37,182 bases of DNA from assembly GCA_002345215.1 (NCBI GenBank), contig DDVH01000022.1, positions 80,478 through 117,659 of the forward strand. Reading direction: 5' to 3'. This stretch comes from Anaerolineales bacterium UBA2317. GTDB taxonomy: Bacteria; Chloroflexota; Anaerolineae; Anaerolineales; Villigracilaceae. Shown here in pieces: positions 16,609-23,823 of the stretch. How positions within the stretch are numbered: position 1 is the first letter of the stretch; each line of letters starts with the position of its first letter. Both the position numbers and the translations under genes were made by a program. The notes beneath the pieces are model-generated. The model was not told the DNA's origin. It saw only the letters and a list, made by a program, of their open reading frames with translations, and ran no database searches.

Positions 16609-18384
16609 TTATTCAATCAAACTCACATCATACTCATAGCCCCGTAAATACTCCACAATCTTCTGGCGCATGGCTTCTTCGCTTGGCAAAAGCGACTCAT
16701 CACACGGCGCGGTGTGTCCGCTAATCTCATCGCTCTTCCAAATATTTTCTTGCACGTTCAACGAATACCATCTGTGGCACACAATCACCTGCACAATTTT
16801 GATTTGATAAAAAGGCGGGGCAATCTTTCTGGGGGAACCCGCCGTAATGCTGATCATCTCACGCAGAGGGTCAGGCTCAGTGGTTAATATAGAAGAGCCA
16901 GTCATCCAAGCAGGTTGCGGAATCTCTACATAATCTAAAAGCGTGGCGGGAATATCAATCACCTGCACGTTGTTTGAACGAGTGCCAGCATGTTCACCAT
17001 TGGGGAAGTGAAATATCAAAGGCGTGCGCCGATTGACGACATAACGATAGCCATGGTCGGTATAAATTACAAGGATGGTGTTATCTAACTGACCTGATTC
17101 AGCCAGATATTGATACAGAGTCTCGACATGACGGTCAAAGGACAGTATCGCTTCTTTATAAAGGTCAACATCCCACTCTGCTTCGTCATCAGATGATTCA
17201 GGTTCGGCGGCTTTCTCTTCCGAGCCGAAGTGTGGTCCGTGTGTGTTCATAAAATGCGAGAAGATAAACAACGGTTCTGGCGAGGTCTCTAGTAAGTTAA
17301 TGATTTCATCCACGCGTTGCGCATCGGTATAACGGGCGGTTTGGTTATGCACTTGTTGAATGGGGTTATCCATGTCTCTGATAAAGAAGATATGCAGAAA
17401 ACGCTCGCTGACTCTTTGGCTCACGAGTTGAATGAAATACGTGGCGGGTGAATTGCCTAAGATTGCACGGAGCGCGTCTAATGCAGGTTGGTGAATCGTC
17501 TGCCCATTGACGATGTCAAAGCCATCTATGAGGTTTACTTTACGAGCGTCTACATAAGAAGGCGTGCCAATTTGGGCGGTCTGATAGCCGAGGTCTTTGA
17601 GGATGCCGGGCAAGTGTTCAAATGAATCATTTCCATTGAGGATATCAGGGTAGCGATAGACCATCATTTCGGCAGGTTCTTTGCCAGTCAGCACAGAGGT
17701 GGTAGAGGCGGTTGTGCTAGAAGCATTCGGGAAAGCATTTTCAGCCACTAAAGATGTTTTGATTAATTCGTTAATGAAGGGTGTTGTGTCTTCGTCGAAT
17801 CCATAGGCGGAGAGATAGCTAGCATTTAATCCGTCCGCGCCGAGGATGATGATGTTCGGGCGTGGTGTGCCTGATTGTGCTGAGGCAGAATTAAGCGCAT
17901 GGTATGGAACGTCACGCGAGAAGTATGTCAGCAAGGTCAATGCCGAGGAAATGGCAAGCAAGCTGAAGGCGAGGGTTGAGGCGGATTTCCACAAGTGGGT
18001 GCGGGTCGTGAAGCGGAACATCCAATAGAAGAGAAGTATCCAGATGGAGATGTAGACAATGCGCCATGCGCCAAAGGCGGAGACAACCCCGATGTTGAAA
18101 ACGGTGTAGGTGAAGTTATCGAGCATGATGAGCGCGGTGATGGAAAGCATGAAAGCCGCGGGGAGGTAGGCGAGCCATTCCCATTTTTTGGCGGGGATGT
18201 AAAGAAGTAGCCAGAGGAGAACCAGAACGAAGGCGATGACTCCGCCTGTGATGAATAGCACGCTGAGTGATTCAAGCAGGGTGAGTGTTGAAAGCGAAGA
18301 AGGCGTGGTGACGAAGAACAGCCATTCCATGCAGGCGTGAAAGTATGCGGCGAGCAGGGTGAGGGTGAGAGGTTTACGGGTCAT
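16609..18384 (-). CDS. Membrane-anchored sulfatase/LtaS-superfamily protein
   Basis: 591 residues. About five membrane spans occupy residues 1-~165, then the extracellular alkaline-phosphatase-superfamily domain starts at NIIILGADGLNASYLSAYGF with its metal-binding Asp. NASSTTASTTSVLTGKEP contains the Thr/Ser that acts as the nucleophile in LtaS-like members; there is no CxPSR sulfatase motif. THGPHF and YTDHGYR supply further metal ligands. The layout recalls phosphoglycerol or phosphoethanolamine transferases that modify envelope polymers. A specific substrate cannot be assigned. The gene stands alone between a convergent terminator and the divergent TA pair. Confidence 0.85.
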   Translation of the reverse strand: MTRKPLTLTLLAAYFHACMEWLFFVTTPSSLSTLTLLESLSVLFITGGVIAFVLVLLWLLLYIPAKKWEWLAYLPAAFMLSITALIMLDNFTYTVFNIGVVSAFGAWRIVYISIWILLFYWMFRFTTRTHLWKSASTLAFSLLAISSALTLLTYFSRDVPYHALNSASAQSGTPRPNIIILGADGLNASYLSAYGFDEDTTPFINELIKTSLVAENAFPNASSTTASTTSVLTGKEPAEMMVYRYPDILNGNDSFEHLPGILKDLGYQTAQIGTPSYVDARKVNLIDGFDIVNGQTIHQPALDALRAILGNSPATYFIQLVSQRVSERFLHIFFIRDMDNPIQQVHNQTARYTDAQRVDEIINLLETSPEPLFIFSHFMNTHGPHFGSEEKAAEPESSDDEAEWDVDLYKEAILSFDRHVETLYQYLAESGQLDNTILVIYTDHGYRYVVNRRTPLIFHFPNGEHAGTRSNNVQVIDIPATLLDYVEIPQPAWMTGSSILTTEPDPLREMISITAGSPRKIAPPFYQIKIVQVIVCHRWYSLNVQENIWKSDEISGHTAPCDESLLPSEEAMRQKIVEYLRGYEYDVSLIE

Positions 18385-18420
18385 GTGGGCGGAGATTATA
18401 AATGAGAGTGGTTAAAAAAT

Positions 18421-18481
18421 TCTTTGCCACAGAGGTCACTGAGTTCTTTGAGAAAAAATCTCAAAATTCTCTGTGGCTACC
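18421..18481. repeat. Dispersed TCTGTGGC-type repeat
   Basis: CTTTGCCACAGAGGTCACTG and the complementary TTCTCTGTGGCTA face each other around AGTTCTTTGAGAAAAAATC. A related sequence (CAGAGGTCTCTGTGTCCTCTG) lies at 35341-35361 upstream of the fumarylacetoacetase gene. No gene is visible in 18385-18548. Confidence 0.5.
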
Positions 18482-18548
18482 CCACAAGATTATCTATTCA
18501 GTTTTATAGTGTTTCTTCCAGTGATTTTGGTTATGTTAGAATTGAAAT

Positions 18549-18839
18549 ATGGATCCAAAAACATTAATTAAAGTTCATCGTAATGAAATCCTAAAGATTG
18601 CCTCTCGTAATGGCGCGGTGAATGTGCGTATATTTGGCTCTGTTGCACGTGGAGATTATGACTCTACTAGTGATATAGATTTTTTGGTGAACTTGCAAGC
18701 GGGTAGAAGTTTGATGGATTTAGCGAGAATGTTGCGTGAGTTGAACACTTTGCTTAATCATCCTGTAGATGTGGTTACAGAAGCAGGGTTGAGACCAAGA
18801 ATTAAGTCACAGGTGTTAAAGGAAGCACAACCTTTATGA
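18549..18839 (+). CDS. mntA: MntA-type nucleotidyltransferase antitoxin
   Basis: 96 residues of a minimal nucleotidyltransferase. FGSVARGDYDSTSDIDFLV contains the GSx10DxD signature (Gly30-Ser31, Asp42, Asp44). In type VII toxin-antitoxin systems this enzyme AMPylates a Tyr of the HEPN toxin and silences it. The 3' end overlaps the HEPN gene by 4 bases (ATGA), the standard coupled arrangement. Confidence 0.93.
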   Translation: MDPKTLIKVHRNEILKIASRNGAVNVRIFGSVARGDYDSTSDIDFLVNLQAGRSLMDLARMLRELNTLLNHPVDVVTEAGLRPRIKSQVLKEAQPL

Positions 18840-19174
18840 GAAGTGAGCGGGAAAGATTGCTTGATATTCTTGAAGCCATTGAGCGGATTGAAAAGTACGT
18901 GGCAGAGGGCAAAAGTGCCTTTGAAGAGGATGAACTGATTCAGAACTGGATGGTTAATCACATTACGGTGATTGGCGAGGCATGTCGTTCATTGTCAGAT
19001 GAATTTCAAGCACGCCATTCTGAAGTTCCTTGGGCGGATATTATCGGCATGAGAAATATTCTTGTTCATCATTATTTTGGGATTGATACAGATGCGGTAT
19101 GGTCTGTTGTTGAAAAGGATATTCCAGAATTAAAGATGAATATAGAAGCAATTGTGAAGAAGATGAAGAAATAA
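18836..19174 (+). CDS. hepT: HepT-type HEPN ribonuclease toxin
   Basis: 112-residue DUF86/HEPN helical protein. The Rx4HxY active-site motif is RNILVHHY (Arg73, His78, Tyr80). The Arg and His are the predicted RNase residues and the Tyr is the AMPylation target of the partner. DEL/IQNWMVNHITVIGEACRSL is typical of the family. Translation is coupled to mntA. No inactivating changes are visible, so the pair should be functional. Confidence 0.93.
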   Translation: MRSERERLLDILEAIERIEKYVAEGKSAFEEDELIQNWMVNHITVIGEACRSLSDEFQARHSEVPWADIIGMRNILVHHYFGIDTDAVWSVVEKDIPELKMNIEAIVKKMKK

Positions 19175-19212
19175 TTTAAATAATAATGATAAGGGGATAA
19201 CAAGGAGTAAAT

Positions 19213-19284
19213 ATGCACATCCCAAAGTATTATCGTGAAGAAGATACCCCCTCCGCTTGCTACGCAAGCACCTCCCCCAAATAG
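19213..19284 (+). pseudogene. 5' fragment of a second PaiB-like gene
   Basis: ATG at 19213 with a strong AAGGAG site begins a 23-codon frame. Its first 11 codons encode MHIPKYYREED, exactly as in the intact gene at 19381. The matching 34 bases differ at four sites, all synonymous third positions. Homology then stops and the frame runs into an inverted-repeat element (arms 19271-19288 and 19322-19339) and ends at TAG. It is read as the remnant of a tandem paralogue. An alternative is a short translated leader for the downstream gene. Confidence 0.75.
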
Positions 19285-19339
19285 GACAAGTTAGAGTTTG
19301 GAAAGGATTGAGATTTAGGTGTGTCCTATTTGGAGGAGG
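19247..19339. repeat. Inverted-repeat element interrupting the PaiB 5' region
   Basis: A small hairpin (GCTTGCTACGCAAGC) at 19256-19270 is followed by arms CCTCCCCCAAATAGGACA at 19271-19288 and TGTCCTATTTGGAGGAGG at 19322-19339, which are complementary except at one position. The 33-base loop contains nothing recognisable. It lies exactly where homology between the PaiB fragment and the intact gene ends. Confidence 0.75.
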
Positions 19340-19380
19340 AAGATCTTTGCGTTATAAACTAGATTTTTATAGGAAACAAT

Positions 19381-19986
19381 ATGCACATTCCAAAATACTA
19401 CCGTGAAGAAGATAAAACAAAAATAATTGAGTTTATGAAAAGCAACGGCTTTCCTGCGATTGTGTCATACGATGGGGAAAAGTTGCTGGCGACTCATATC
19501 CCAGTGCATGTGATTGAAAATGCAGATGGCTCATTGAAGATACTTGGTCACATGAGCAGGGCGAACCCACAATGGAAGAGTTTTGGTGAGCAAGAAGTTT
19601 TGCTGATTTTTCAAGGCGCACACACGTATATTTCGCCGCGTTGGTATAACCACGTCAATGTGCCGACATGGAATTATGTGATGGTACACGTTTATGGAAA
19701 AATAAAAATATTAGAAGGCGATGACTTACACGCGCTTCTTTCTGAGTTGGTGCATGTCCATGAACCTGAGACGGGTTACTCACTTGAGTCATTGCCCGCA
19801 GATTTTGTACGTAAAGAAATGAAAGGCGTGGCAGGTTTTGAGATGCAAGTGACAAAGATTGACGCGGCTTATAAGTTAAGTCAAAACCGCGATGATGAGT
19901 CTTATGAGAATATTATTTTGGAATTAGAGAAACGCGAAGATGCAGATTCAAGGAAGATTGCTGAGGAGATGAAATCGAGACGGTAG
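19381..19986 (+). CDS. PaiB-type FMN-binding regulator/pyridoxamine-oxidase-fold protein
   Basis: 201 residues. The PaiB signatures GHMSRANPQW (56-65), SPRWY (85-89) and VPTWNY (94-99) are present, and the helical tail matches the usual ~205-residue length. Members bind FMN on a split-barrel fold; Bacillus PaiB was linked to negative control of sporulation and protease genes, but the biochemical role is poorly defined. Only a modest site (AGGAAACAAT) precedes the ATG at 19381, weaker than that of the 5' fragment 168 bases upstream. Confidence 0.9.
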   Translation: MHIPKYYREEDKTKIIEFMKSNGFPAIVSYDGEKLLATHIPVHVIENADGSLKILGHMSRANPQWKSFGEQEVLLIFQGAHTYISPRWYNHVNVPTWNYVMVHVYGKIKILEGDDLHALLSELVHVHEPETGYSLESLPADFVRKEMKGVAGFEMQVTKIDAAYKLSQNRDDESYENIILELEKREDADSRKIAEEMKSRR

Positions 19987-20110
19987 ACCGTGGACGATAG
20001 ACGGTGGATGATGTGGTCTCGATACGGCGGCGCTGGTCGAGTAATTCCGCAGGAATGTATCGAGACCCGCCGCCTTGTTTCGACAGGCTCAATACAAGAC
20101 TCGACCACCG
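19982..20110. repeat. Repeat cluster: GTAGAC-type repeat plus two facing GGTCTCGATAC hairpins
   Basis: 19983-20008 reads as tandem variants of GTAGACGGTGGA, the same family found inside the lipoprotein gene at 30071-30123. At 20013-20109 GTGGTCTCGATACGG, GGTCGAGTA, GTATCGAGACC and ACTCGACCACC alternate in orientation, as two sub-hairpins of the nested palindromic family joined head to head. No gene lies between 19987 and 20274. Confidence 0.7.
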
Positions 20111-20165
20111 TTCTTCTTGACGAAACTCTCTCAAACGAATAAAATACCAGCCGATGTCAAATCAG

Positions 20166-20183
20166 CGCCTCCGTGTGGAGGCG
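20166..20183 (+). terminator. Hairpin ahead of the rplY leader
   Basis: CGCCTCC and GGAGGCG form a 7-bp GC-rich stem with loop GTGT, followed by AGTTTTGTG. It is a weak terminator or attenuator candidate. Confidence 0.45.
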
Positions 20184-20215
20184 AGTTTTGTGTAAAGACG
20201 TCAAATATATTCATA

Positions 20216-20265
20216 GGGCGAAGGTAATGCGACCATTTCGGTTTGTGTGAGAGGCGCCCGAGGAG
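20216..20265 (+). promoter_or_regulatory. Structured 5' leader of rplY, candidate L25 autoregulatory site
   Basis: GGGCG at 20216-20220 pairs with CGCCC at 20255-20259. An upper stem forms from GACC (20231-20234) and GGTT (20240-20243). Between them is a purine-rich internal loop, GGTAATGC opposite GTGTGAGAGG, reminiscent of 5S rRNA loop E, which L25 binds. The GAGGAG ribosome site (20260-20265) directly follows the lower stem. Autocontrol of L25 is known in enterobacteria; its presence here is inference. Confidence 0.4.
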
Positions 20266-20274
20266 CAAAGTACG

Positions 20275-20934
20275 ATGGAAAAAGTAGTATTGAAAGCAGA
20301 AAAAAGAAATGTAGTGGGGAAGCAGGTCAAGGCATTACGACGCGAAGGAAAACTTCCAGGCGTAATCTATGGTCGCCATGTAGAACCAATTTCAATTGCG
20401 TTAGAAGCGCATAGCACTGGTTTGGCAATGACCAAGTTGACTTCATCCAGTTTGGTGACTATCAATTTAGATGGAACGGAATATCCTGCTTTGGTGCGTG
20501 AACGTCAACGCGATTACATCAAAGGTGATTTAACGCATGTGGACTTTTTGGCAGTGGACTTGAACGAAAAAATCCGCACAATGGTAGGTTTACATTATGT
20601 GGGTATTTCAGGCGCGGTCAAAGACTATAACGGCGTGTTGGTGCATAACCTTGAACAACTCGAAGTAGAATGTTTGCCGACCGATTTGCCCGAACGCATT
20701 GACATTGATATTTCGGTGTTGGCAAAAATTGGTGATGGTATCCGTGTGCGCGATGTGCAAATTTCTGATAAGGTGACAATTCTGACCGATGCTGATGAAA
20801 TGGTCGCCGTGGTGACATTAGCCAAAGAAGAAGAAACCCCAGTCGATGCCGCCGCAGTACCTGGTGCAGAACCTGCCGCTCCAGAACTCAGCGTGGAACG
20901 TGGCAAGAAAGACGAAGAAGGCGAAGAGAAGTAA
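20275..20934 (+). CDS. rplY: 50S ribosomal protein L25 (Ctc form)
   Basis: 219 residues, the long L25/general-stress Ctc form. The N-terminal 5S-rRNA-binding domain (1-~92) includes KALRREGKLPGVIYG and LVTINLDGTEYPALVRE, followed by the C-terminal TL5-type domain (~98-190; IDIDISVLAKIGDGIRVRD). An acidic/Lys-rich tail ends the protein. It binds loop E of 5S rRNA in the large subunit. GAGGAG lies 9 bases before the ATG, and an intrinsic terminator follows at 20949-20980, so the gene is a single-gene unit. Confidence 0.96.
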   Translation: MEKVVLKAEKRNVVGKQVKALRREGKLPGVIYGRHVEPISIALEAHSTGLAMTKLTSSSLVTINLDGTEYPALVRERQRDYIKGDLTHVDFLAVDLNEKIRTMVGLHYVGISGAVKDYNGVLVHNLEQLEVECLPTDLPERIDIDISVLAKIGDGIRVRDVQISDKVTILTDADEMVAVVTLAKEEETPVDAAAVPGAEPAAPELSVERGKKDEEGEEK

Positions 20935-20948
20935 ATCTTTTCAAATCA

Positions 20949-20980
20949 AAATCCGTCATGGCAACATGGCGGATTTTTTT
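20949..20980 (+). terminator. Intrinsic terminator after rplY
   Basis: AAATCCGTCATG, a GCAA tetraloop and CATGGCGGATTT form a stem with one G-T pair, followed by seven T residues. Confidence 0.9.
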
Positions 20981-20992
20981 GTTTTATATACA

Positions 20993-21043
20993 TGTGGTCT
21001 CGATACGGACGAGAAAAGCACTCGTCCTACTCGACCAGCGGGT
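20993..21043. repeat. GGTCTCGATAC...ACTCGACC sub-hairpin
   Basis: TGTGGTCTCGATACGGACGAG and CTCGTCCTACTCGACCAGCG form an imperfect hairpin. It matches the 3' module of the nested palindromic elements but lacks their terminal repeats. Confidence 0.65.
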
Positions 21044-21044
21044 T

Positions 21045-21641
21045 TTATATTAATTCAAGGGTTTTTAAGAAGTTAACGGTCATTCTGGCGGTGGCACCCC
21101 AAAGCAATTCACCATCATACGGATGATAGGCAATGACCGTGCGGTTGCGGTCGTGCAATGTAAACTCCCAATAATTATTTCGCTCAGCCAGCCATAGCAA
21201 CGGAATCGTGAACACGCGCGCGACTTCCACATTTTGAATTTTGAAAGCATACGGAAATGGAATCACACCTACGATTGGGCTGACGCGGTATTTACTAATC
21301 GTAATCATATTACTCAATCGCCCGATTACATTGACATGATTTGGTAAAACGCCAATCTCTTCGTGTACTTCTCGCAAGGCAGTTTCTTCCGCACTTGTTT
21401 CACCTTCTTCAGTGGCACCACCCGGAAATGAAACTTGCCCTTTATGTGATTCGACTTTATCTGTACGGCGTGTGAATAAGATGTGCCATTCGTTTTGAAA
21501 ATATGTAAGTGGAAGTAAAACCGCCGCGCTTCTTAACGTGGTGGATGCCTGAATCTCAATTTCGGCATATCCATCAGTGTCAGCCGTGTTTTGTGCTTCG
21601 GAAAGTTTGTGGGTGATGAAATCAAGGGTGAGAATGGACAT
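21045..21641 (-). CDS. CoA pyrophosphatase-type Nudix hydrolase
   Basis: 198 residues. FTRRTDKVESHKGQVSFPGG (57-75 region) is the signature that precedes the Nudix box in the CoA-diphosphatase (NudL/UPF0035) branch. The box itself follows, with REVHEEIG at 90-97. These enzymes cleave CoA and its derivatives to 4'-phosphopantetheine and 3',5'-ADP, needing Mg or Mn. The start ATG at 21641 lies 41 bases downstream of the trmI stop on the same strand, with a small GC-rich hairpin between. Confidence 0.9.
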   Translation of the reverse strand: MSILTLDFITHKLSEAQNTADTDGYAEIEIQASTTLRSAAVLLPLTYFQNEWHILFTRRTDKVESHKGQVSFPGGATEEGETSAEETALREVHEEIGVLPNHVNVIGRLSNMITISKYRVSPIVGVIPFPYAFKIQNVEVARVFTIPLLWLAERNNYWEFTLHDRNRTVIAYHPYDGELLWGATARMTVNFLKTLELI

Positions 21642-21654
21642 GATTTATAAAATA

Positions 21655-21672
21655 CGCCGCCGAGACGGCGGC
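21655..21672. repeat. GC-rich hairpin between trmI and the Nudix gene
   Basis: GCCGCC and GGCGGC pair around GAGAC. There is no T run, so function is uncertain. It could be a processing or attenuation site within the transcript. Confidence 0.4.
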
Positions 21673-21681
21673 TAGAGCAAA

Positions 21682-22521
21682 TTATATTTCATCTTCAATG
21701 CCAATGACTTCGTTAGCAAGTTTGGCACCACGTGGGTCGTCGGTGGGGATCATTTTTCGGGCAAATATCAAAAAGCCGGTGTGTGCCACCATTCTATCGG
21801 CGGGGCGAATGCGGCTGGGATTGGTTTTGTAATGACGCAATAACAATTCACACACTTCTACAAAGGCAAATTGAGTTTTGCGTAAAACGCTCAATACCTT
21901 TTCTACTTGATTAAAGGTTGGCACAAGCATACAAAGAAATCCGCCGGGCTTGAGGGCATTACGCACTTGTTCAATATAGTCATACGGATTTTGGACATCA
22001 AGGAAGAAGGCGTCTGCGTCGGTTTCGTCGAATCCTTGCGCGATGTCACGCAGTTTGAAATCCACGCGTGAGGCGAGACCTAATCGTTCTAAATTCTTTT
22101 TGGCAAGGTTTTGAAAATCTTGTTTCTGCTCATACGAAATGACTCTTCCTGTTTCACCGACAGCGGTGGCTAGGGCAGTCGTCATCGAGCCTGAGCCTGT
22201 GCCGGCTTCCATGACTTTTTTGCCGGGCGTGATGTCCATTTGAATGATGATGTAGCCGATATCTTTGGGATATAAAATTTGCGTACTGCGTGGAATGTCG
22301 TTTAATATATCGGCAAGGGATGGTTGTAAGATGAAAAATGGCGCGTTGGTGTGACTAAACACTTGCTCGCCCCAAGTTTTACCGATTAGGTCATCATGTT
22401 TGACGATGCCACGATGACTGTGAAATTCTTCGCCAGATTTTAAGATAAATATAAAGTGTTTATGCGTTAGCCCAACCAGTTGAATTAAATCACCTTCACG
22501 GGCAGTGGATTCATATTTCAT
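21682..22521 (-). CDS. trmI: tRNA (adenine-58-N1)-methyltransferase TrmI
   Basis: 279 residues. The small N-terminal beta domain contains FILKSGEEFHSHRGIVKHDDLIG. The Rossmann domain contains the SAM loop EAGTGSGSMTTALA (105-118), YEQKQDFQNLAKKNL and the catalytic-side DADAFFLDVQNPYDYI. Matching length and motifs identify the tetrameric bacterial/archaeal m1A58 enzyme, which modifies the T-loop of tRNA. It lies upstream of the Nudix gene and downstream of the PrsW operon, separated from the latter by two hairpins. Confidence 0.93.
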   Translation of the reverse strand: MKYESTAREGDLIQLVGLTHKHFIFILKSGEEFHSHRGIVKHDDLIGKTWGEQVFSHTNAPFFILQPSLADILNDIPRSTQILYPKDIGYIIIQMDITPGKKVMEAGTGSGSMTTALATAVGETGRVISYEQKQDFQNLAKKNLERLGLASRVDFKLRDIAQGFDETDADAFFLDVQNPYDYIEQVRNALKPGGFLCMLVPTFNQVEKVLSVLRKTQFAFVEVCELLLRHYKTNPSRIRPADRMVAHTGFLIFARKMIPTDDPRGAKLANEVIGIEDEI

Positions 22522-22551
22522 GGGTGAAATTTTACCGCTAAACTGCTCATA

Positions 22552-22604
22552 GGCGGTCTATGACCGCCGTATTTTGCAAAACATTGCGAGGGTCACAGAC
22601 CCTC
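22552..22604. terminator. Two hairpins between prsW and trmI
   Basis: GGCGGTC...GACCGCC (22552-22568) and GAGGGTC-ACA-GACCCTC (22588-22604) lie in tandem. The second, with its flank TGCGAGCGAGAA, is related to the palindrome at 36632-36660, so at least part is a dispersed repeat used at gene ends. Confidence 0.55.
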
Positions 22605-22629
22605 TGCGAGCGAGAAATAAAGATATGAC

Positions 22630-23823
22630 CTACGATGTGGTTCTCAATTTTCTATTGGATGCAATTAGCACAGCAAACATACCAATGGCAAGGACTAATA
22701 ATCCACATACCAAGGCGGGGGTGAAAGTAAACAACCATTCGGGTCTGCCAATGGATTCGCCTAAGGCTGAAATGCCTGCTCCTGCGGCGGAAGCGTTCCA
22801 AACTCCGTGAATCAAAACAGCGGCGAGATAAGCACCGAATAACCTGCCGTATTTTTTTTCTTTGAAAGCAGAGACGATGCCCCAACCCATGATGCCGGAA
22901 GCGGTCATGTGTAAGAGACTCGTGCCAGCGCGGGCGGTGACAATCGCTCCCCAACTCATCGAACCATCAGCACTGGCGTTGAGACTTTCAAATAATGCAA
23001 ATCCCGCACCGCTTAGTAACCCAAGCACAAAGCCTTGGGCTGGCGTCTCGATTTGAAAACCGAATAACCATACGCCTAATGGTTTGAATAATTCTTCTAT
23101 TAAAGGAACAATCAGGGCGATATAACTTAGCCCAATGATAATCAATGAGGTGTTGGCGAGATATGGTGCGAGTAAACTTATCATTACCTGTTCATCTGTC
23201 ACAACTGAAAGTTGGTCTGCAACAGTTTTGATTTCAGCGAACATATCTGGTTGGCTGATGCCGATATACACTGCGCCGATGAAAATGCCCAATACCAAAA
23301 CGACAATTTCTAAAACAATCATAATCAAGGGGGCAAGCGTCATGCCGATGCCGAAGATAGAAAAAAATCTCCAACGTGCACCAAGCTCAAGCCCGTGTGA
23401 GCCGAGTCCGAATATCAGCCAGACAGGTGGAACAATCACAAGGATGGTCAAGATAGGTAAGAGAAACCAACTTAAGAAAGCATTTTCTAAGAGTGATGCG
23501 GCTGTGCCGATGGCAATGCCTAAGGTGACAATCCCAAAGGCGGCGGCGATATGCCAACTTGAAAATGGAAATGTGAACGATGCATCTGCTGATTCTTTAT
23601 GCCTCACTTTTTCAAGCACAAACCATGCACACAGGATTAAGAGTAAACCCACAAAACCAAACGCAAATGCCATAATCATTTGCCCTGCCGCATCAGCAGT
23701 GCCGCGAATTAAACTGATGAGTGAACCTATGCCAAGAATCGCAGTGATTGGTACTAAGAATAAAATGCTTAACGCCAACAGAATCAGCGTGAAGGTGGAT
23801 GGGTAATGAGTTTTATTTTGCAT
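22630..23823 (-). CDS. PrsW-family intramembrane metalloprotease
   Basis: 397 residues with eight or more membrane spans. The PrsW motifs are in order: PLIEELFKPLG (Glu243-Glu244, Lys247), GFALFESL (Glu279), LLHMTASG (His305) and VLIHGVWN (His339). These ligands hold the metal inside the membrane. Family members cleave anti-sigma factors or other single-span proteins; no anti-sigma gene is adjacent. The start codon shares one base with the upstream stop (TAATG), so it is translationally coupled to the DsbA-cyclophilin gene. Confidence 0.9.
   Translation of the reverse strand: MQNKTHYPSTFTLILLALSILFLVPITAILGIGSLISLIRGTADAAGQMIMAFAFGFVGLLLILCAWFVLEKVRHKESADASFTFPFSSWHIAAAFGIVTLGIAIGTAASLLENAFLSWFLLPILTILVIVPPVWLIFGLGSHGLELGARWRFFSIFGIGMTLAPLIMIVLEIVVLVLGIFIGAVYIGISQPDMFAEIKTVADQLSVVTDEQVMISLLAPYLANTSLIIIGLSYIALIVPLIEELFKPLGVWLFGFQIETPAQGFVLGLLSGAGFALFESLNASADGSMSWGAIVTARAGTSLLHMTASGIMGWGIVSAFKEKKYGRLFGAYLAAVLIHGVWNASAAGAGISALGESIGRPEWLFTFTPALVCGLLVLAIGMFAVLIASNRKLRTTS

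Noticed and set aside
23135..23806. Plus-strand open frame of 223 codons
   Set aside because: It is antisense to the PrsW gene, and its Pro/Lys/Ser-rich translation is what the complement of membrane-span codons gives.
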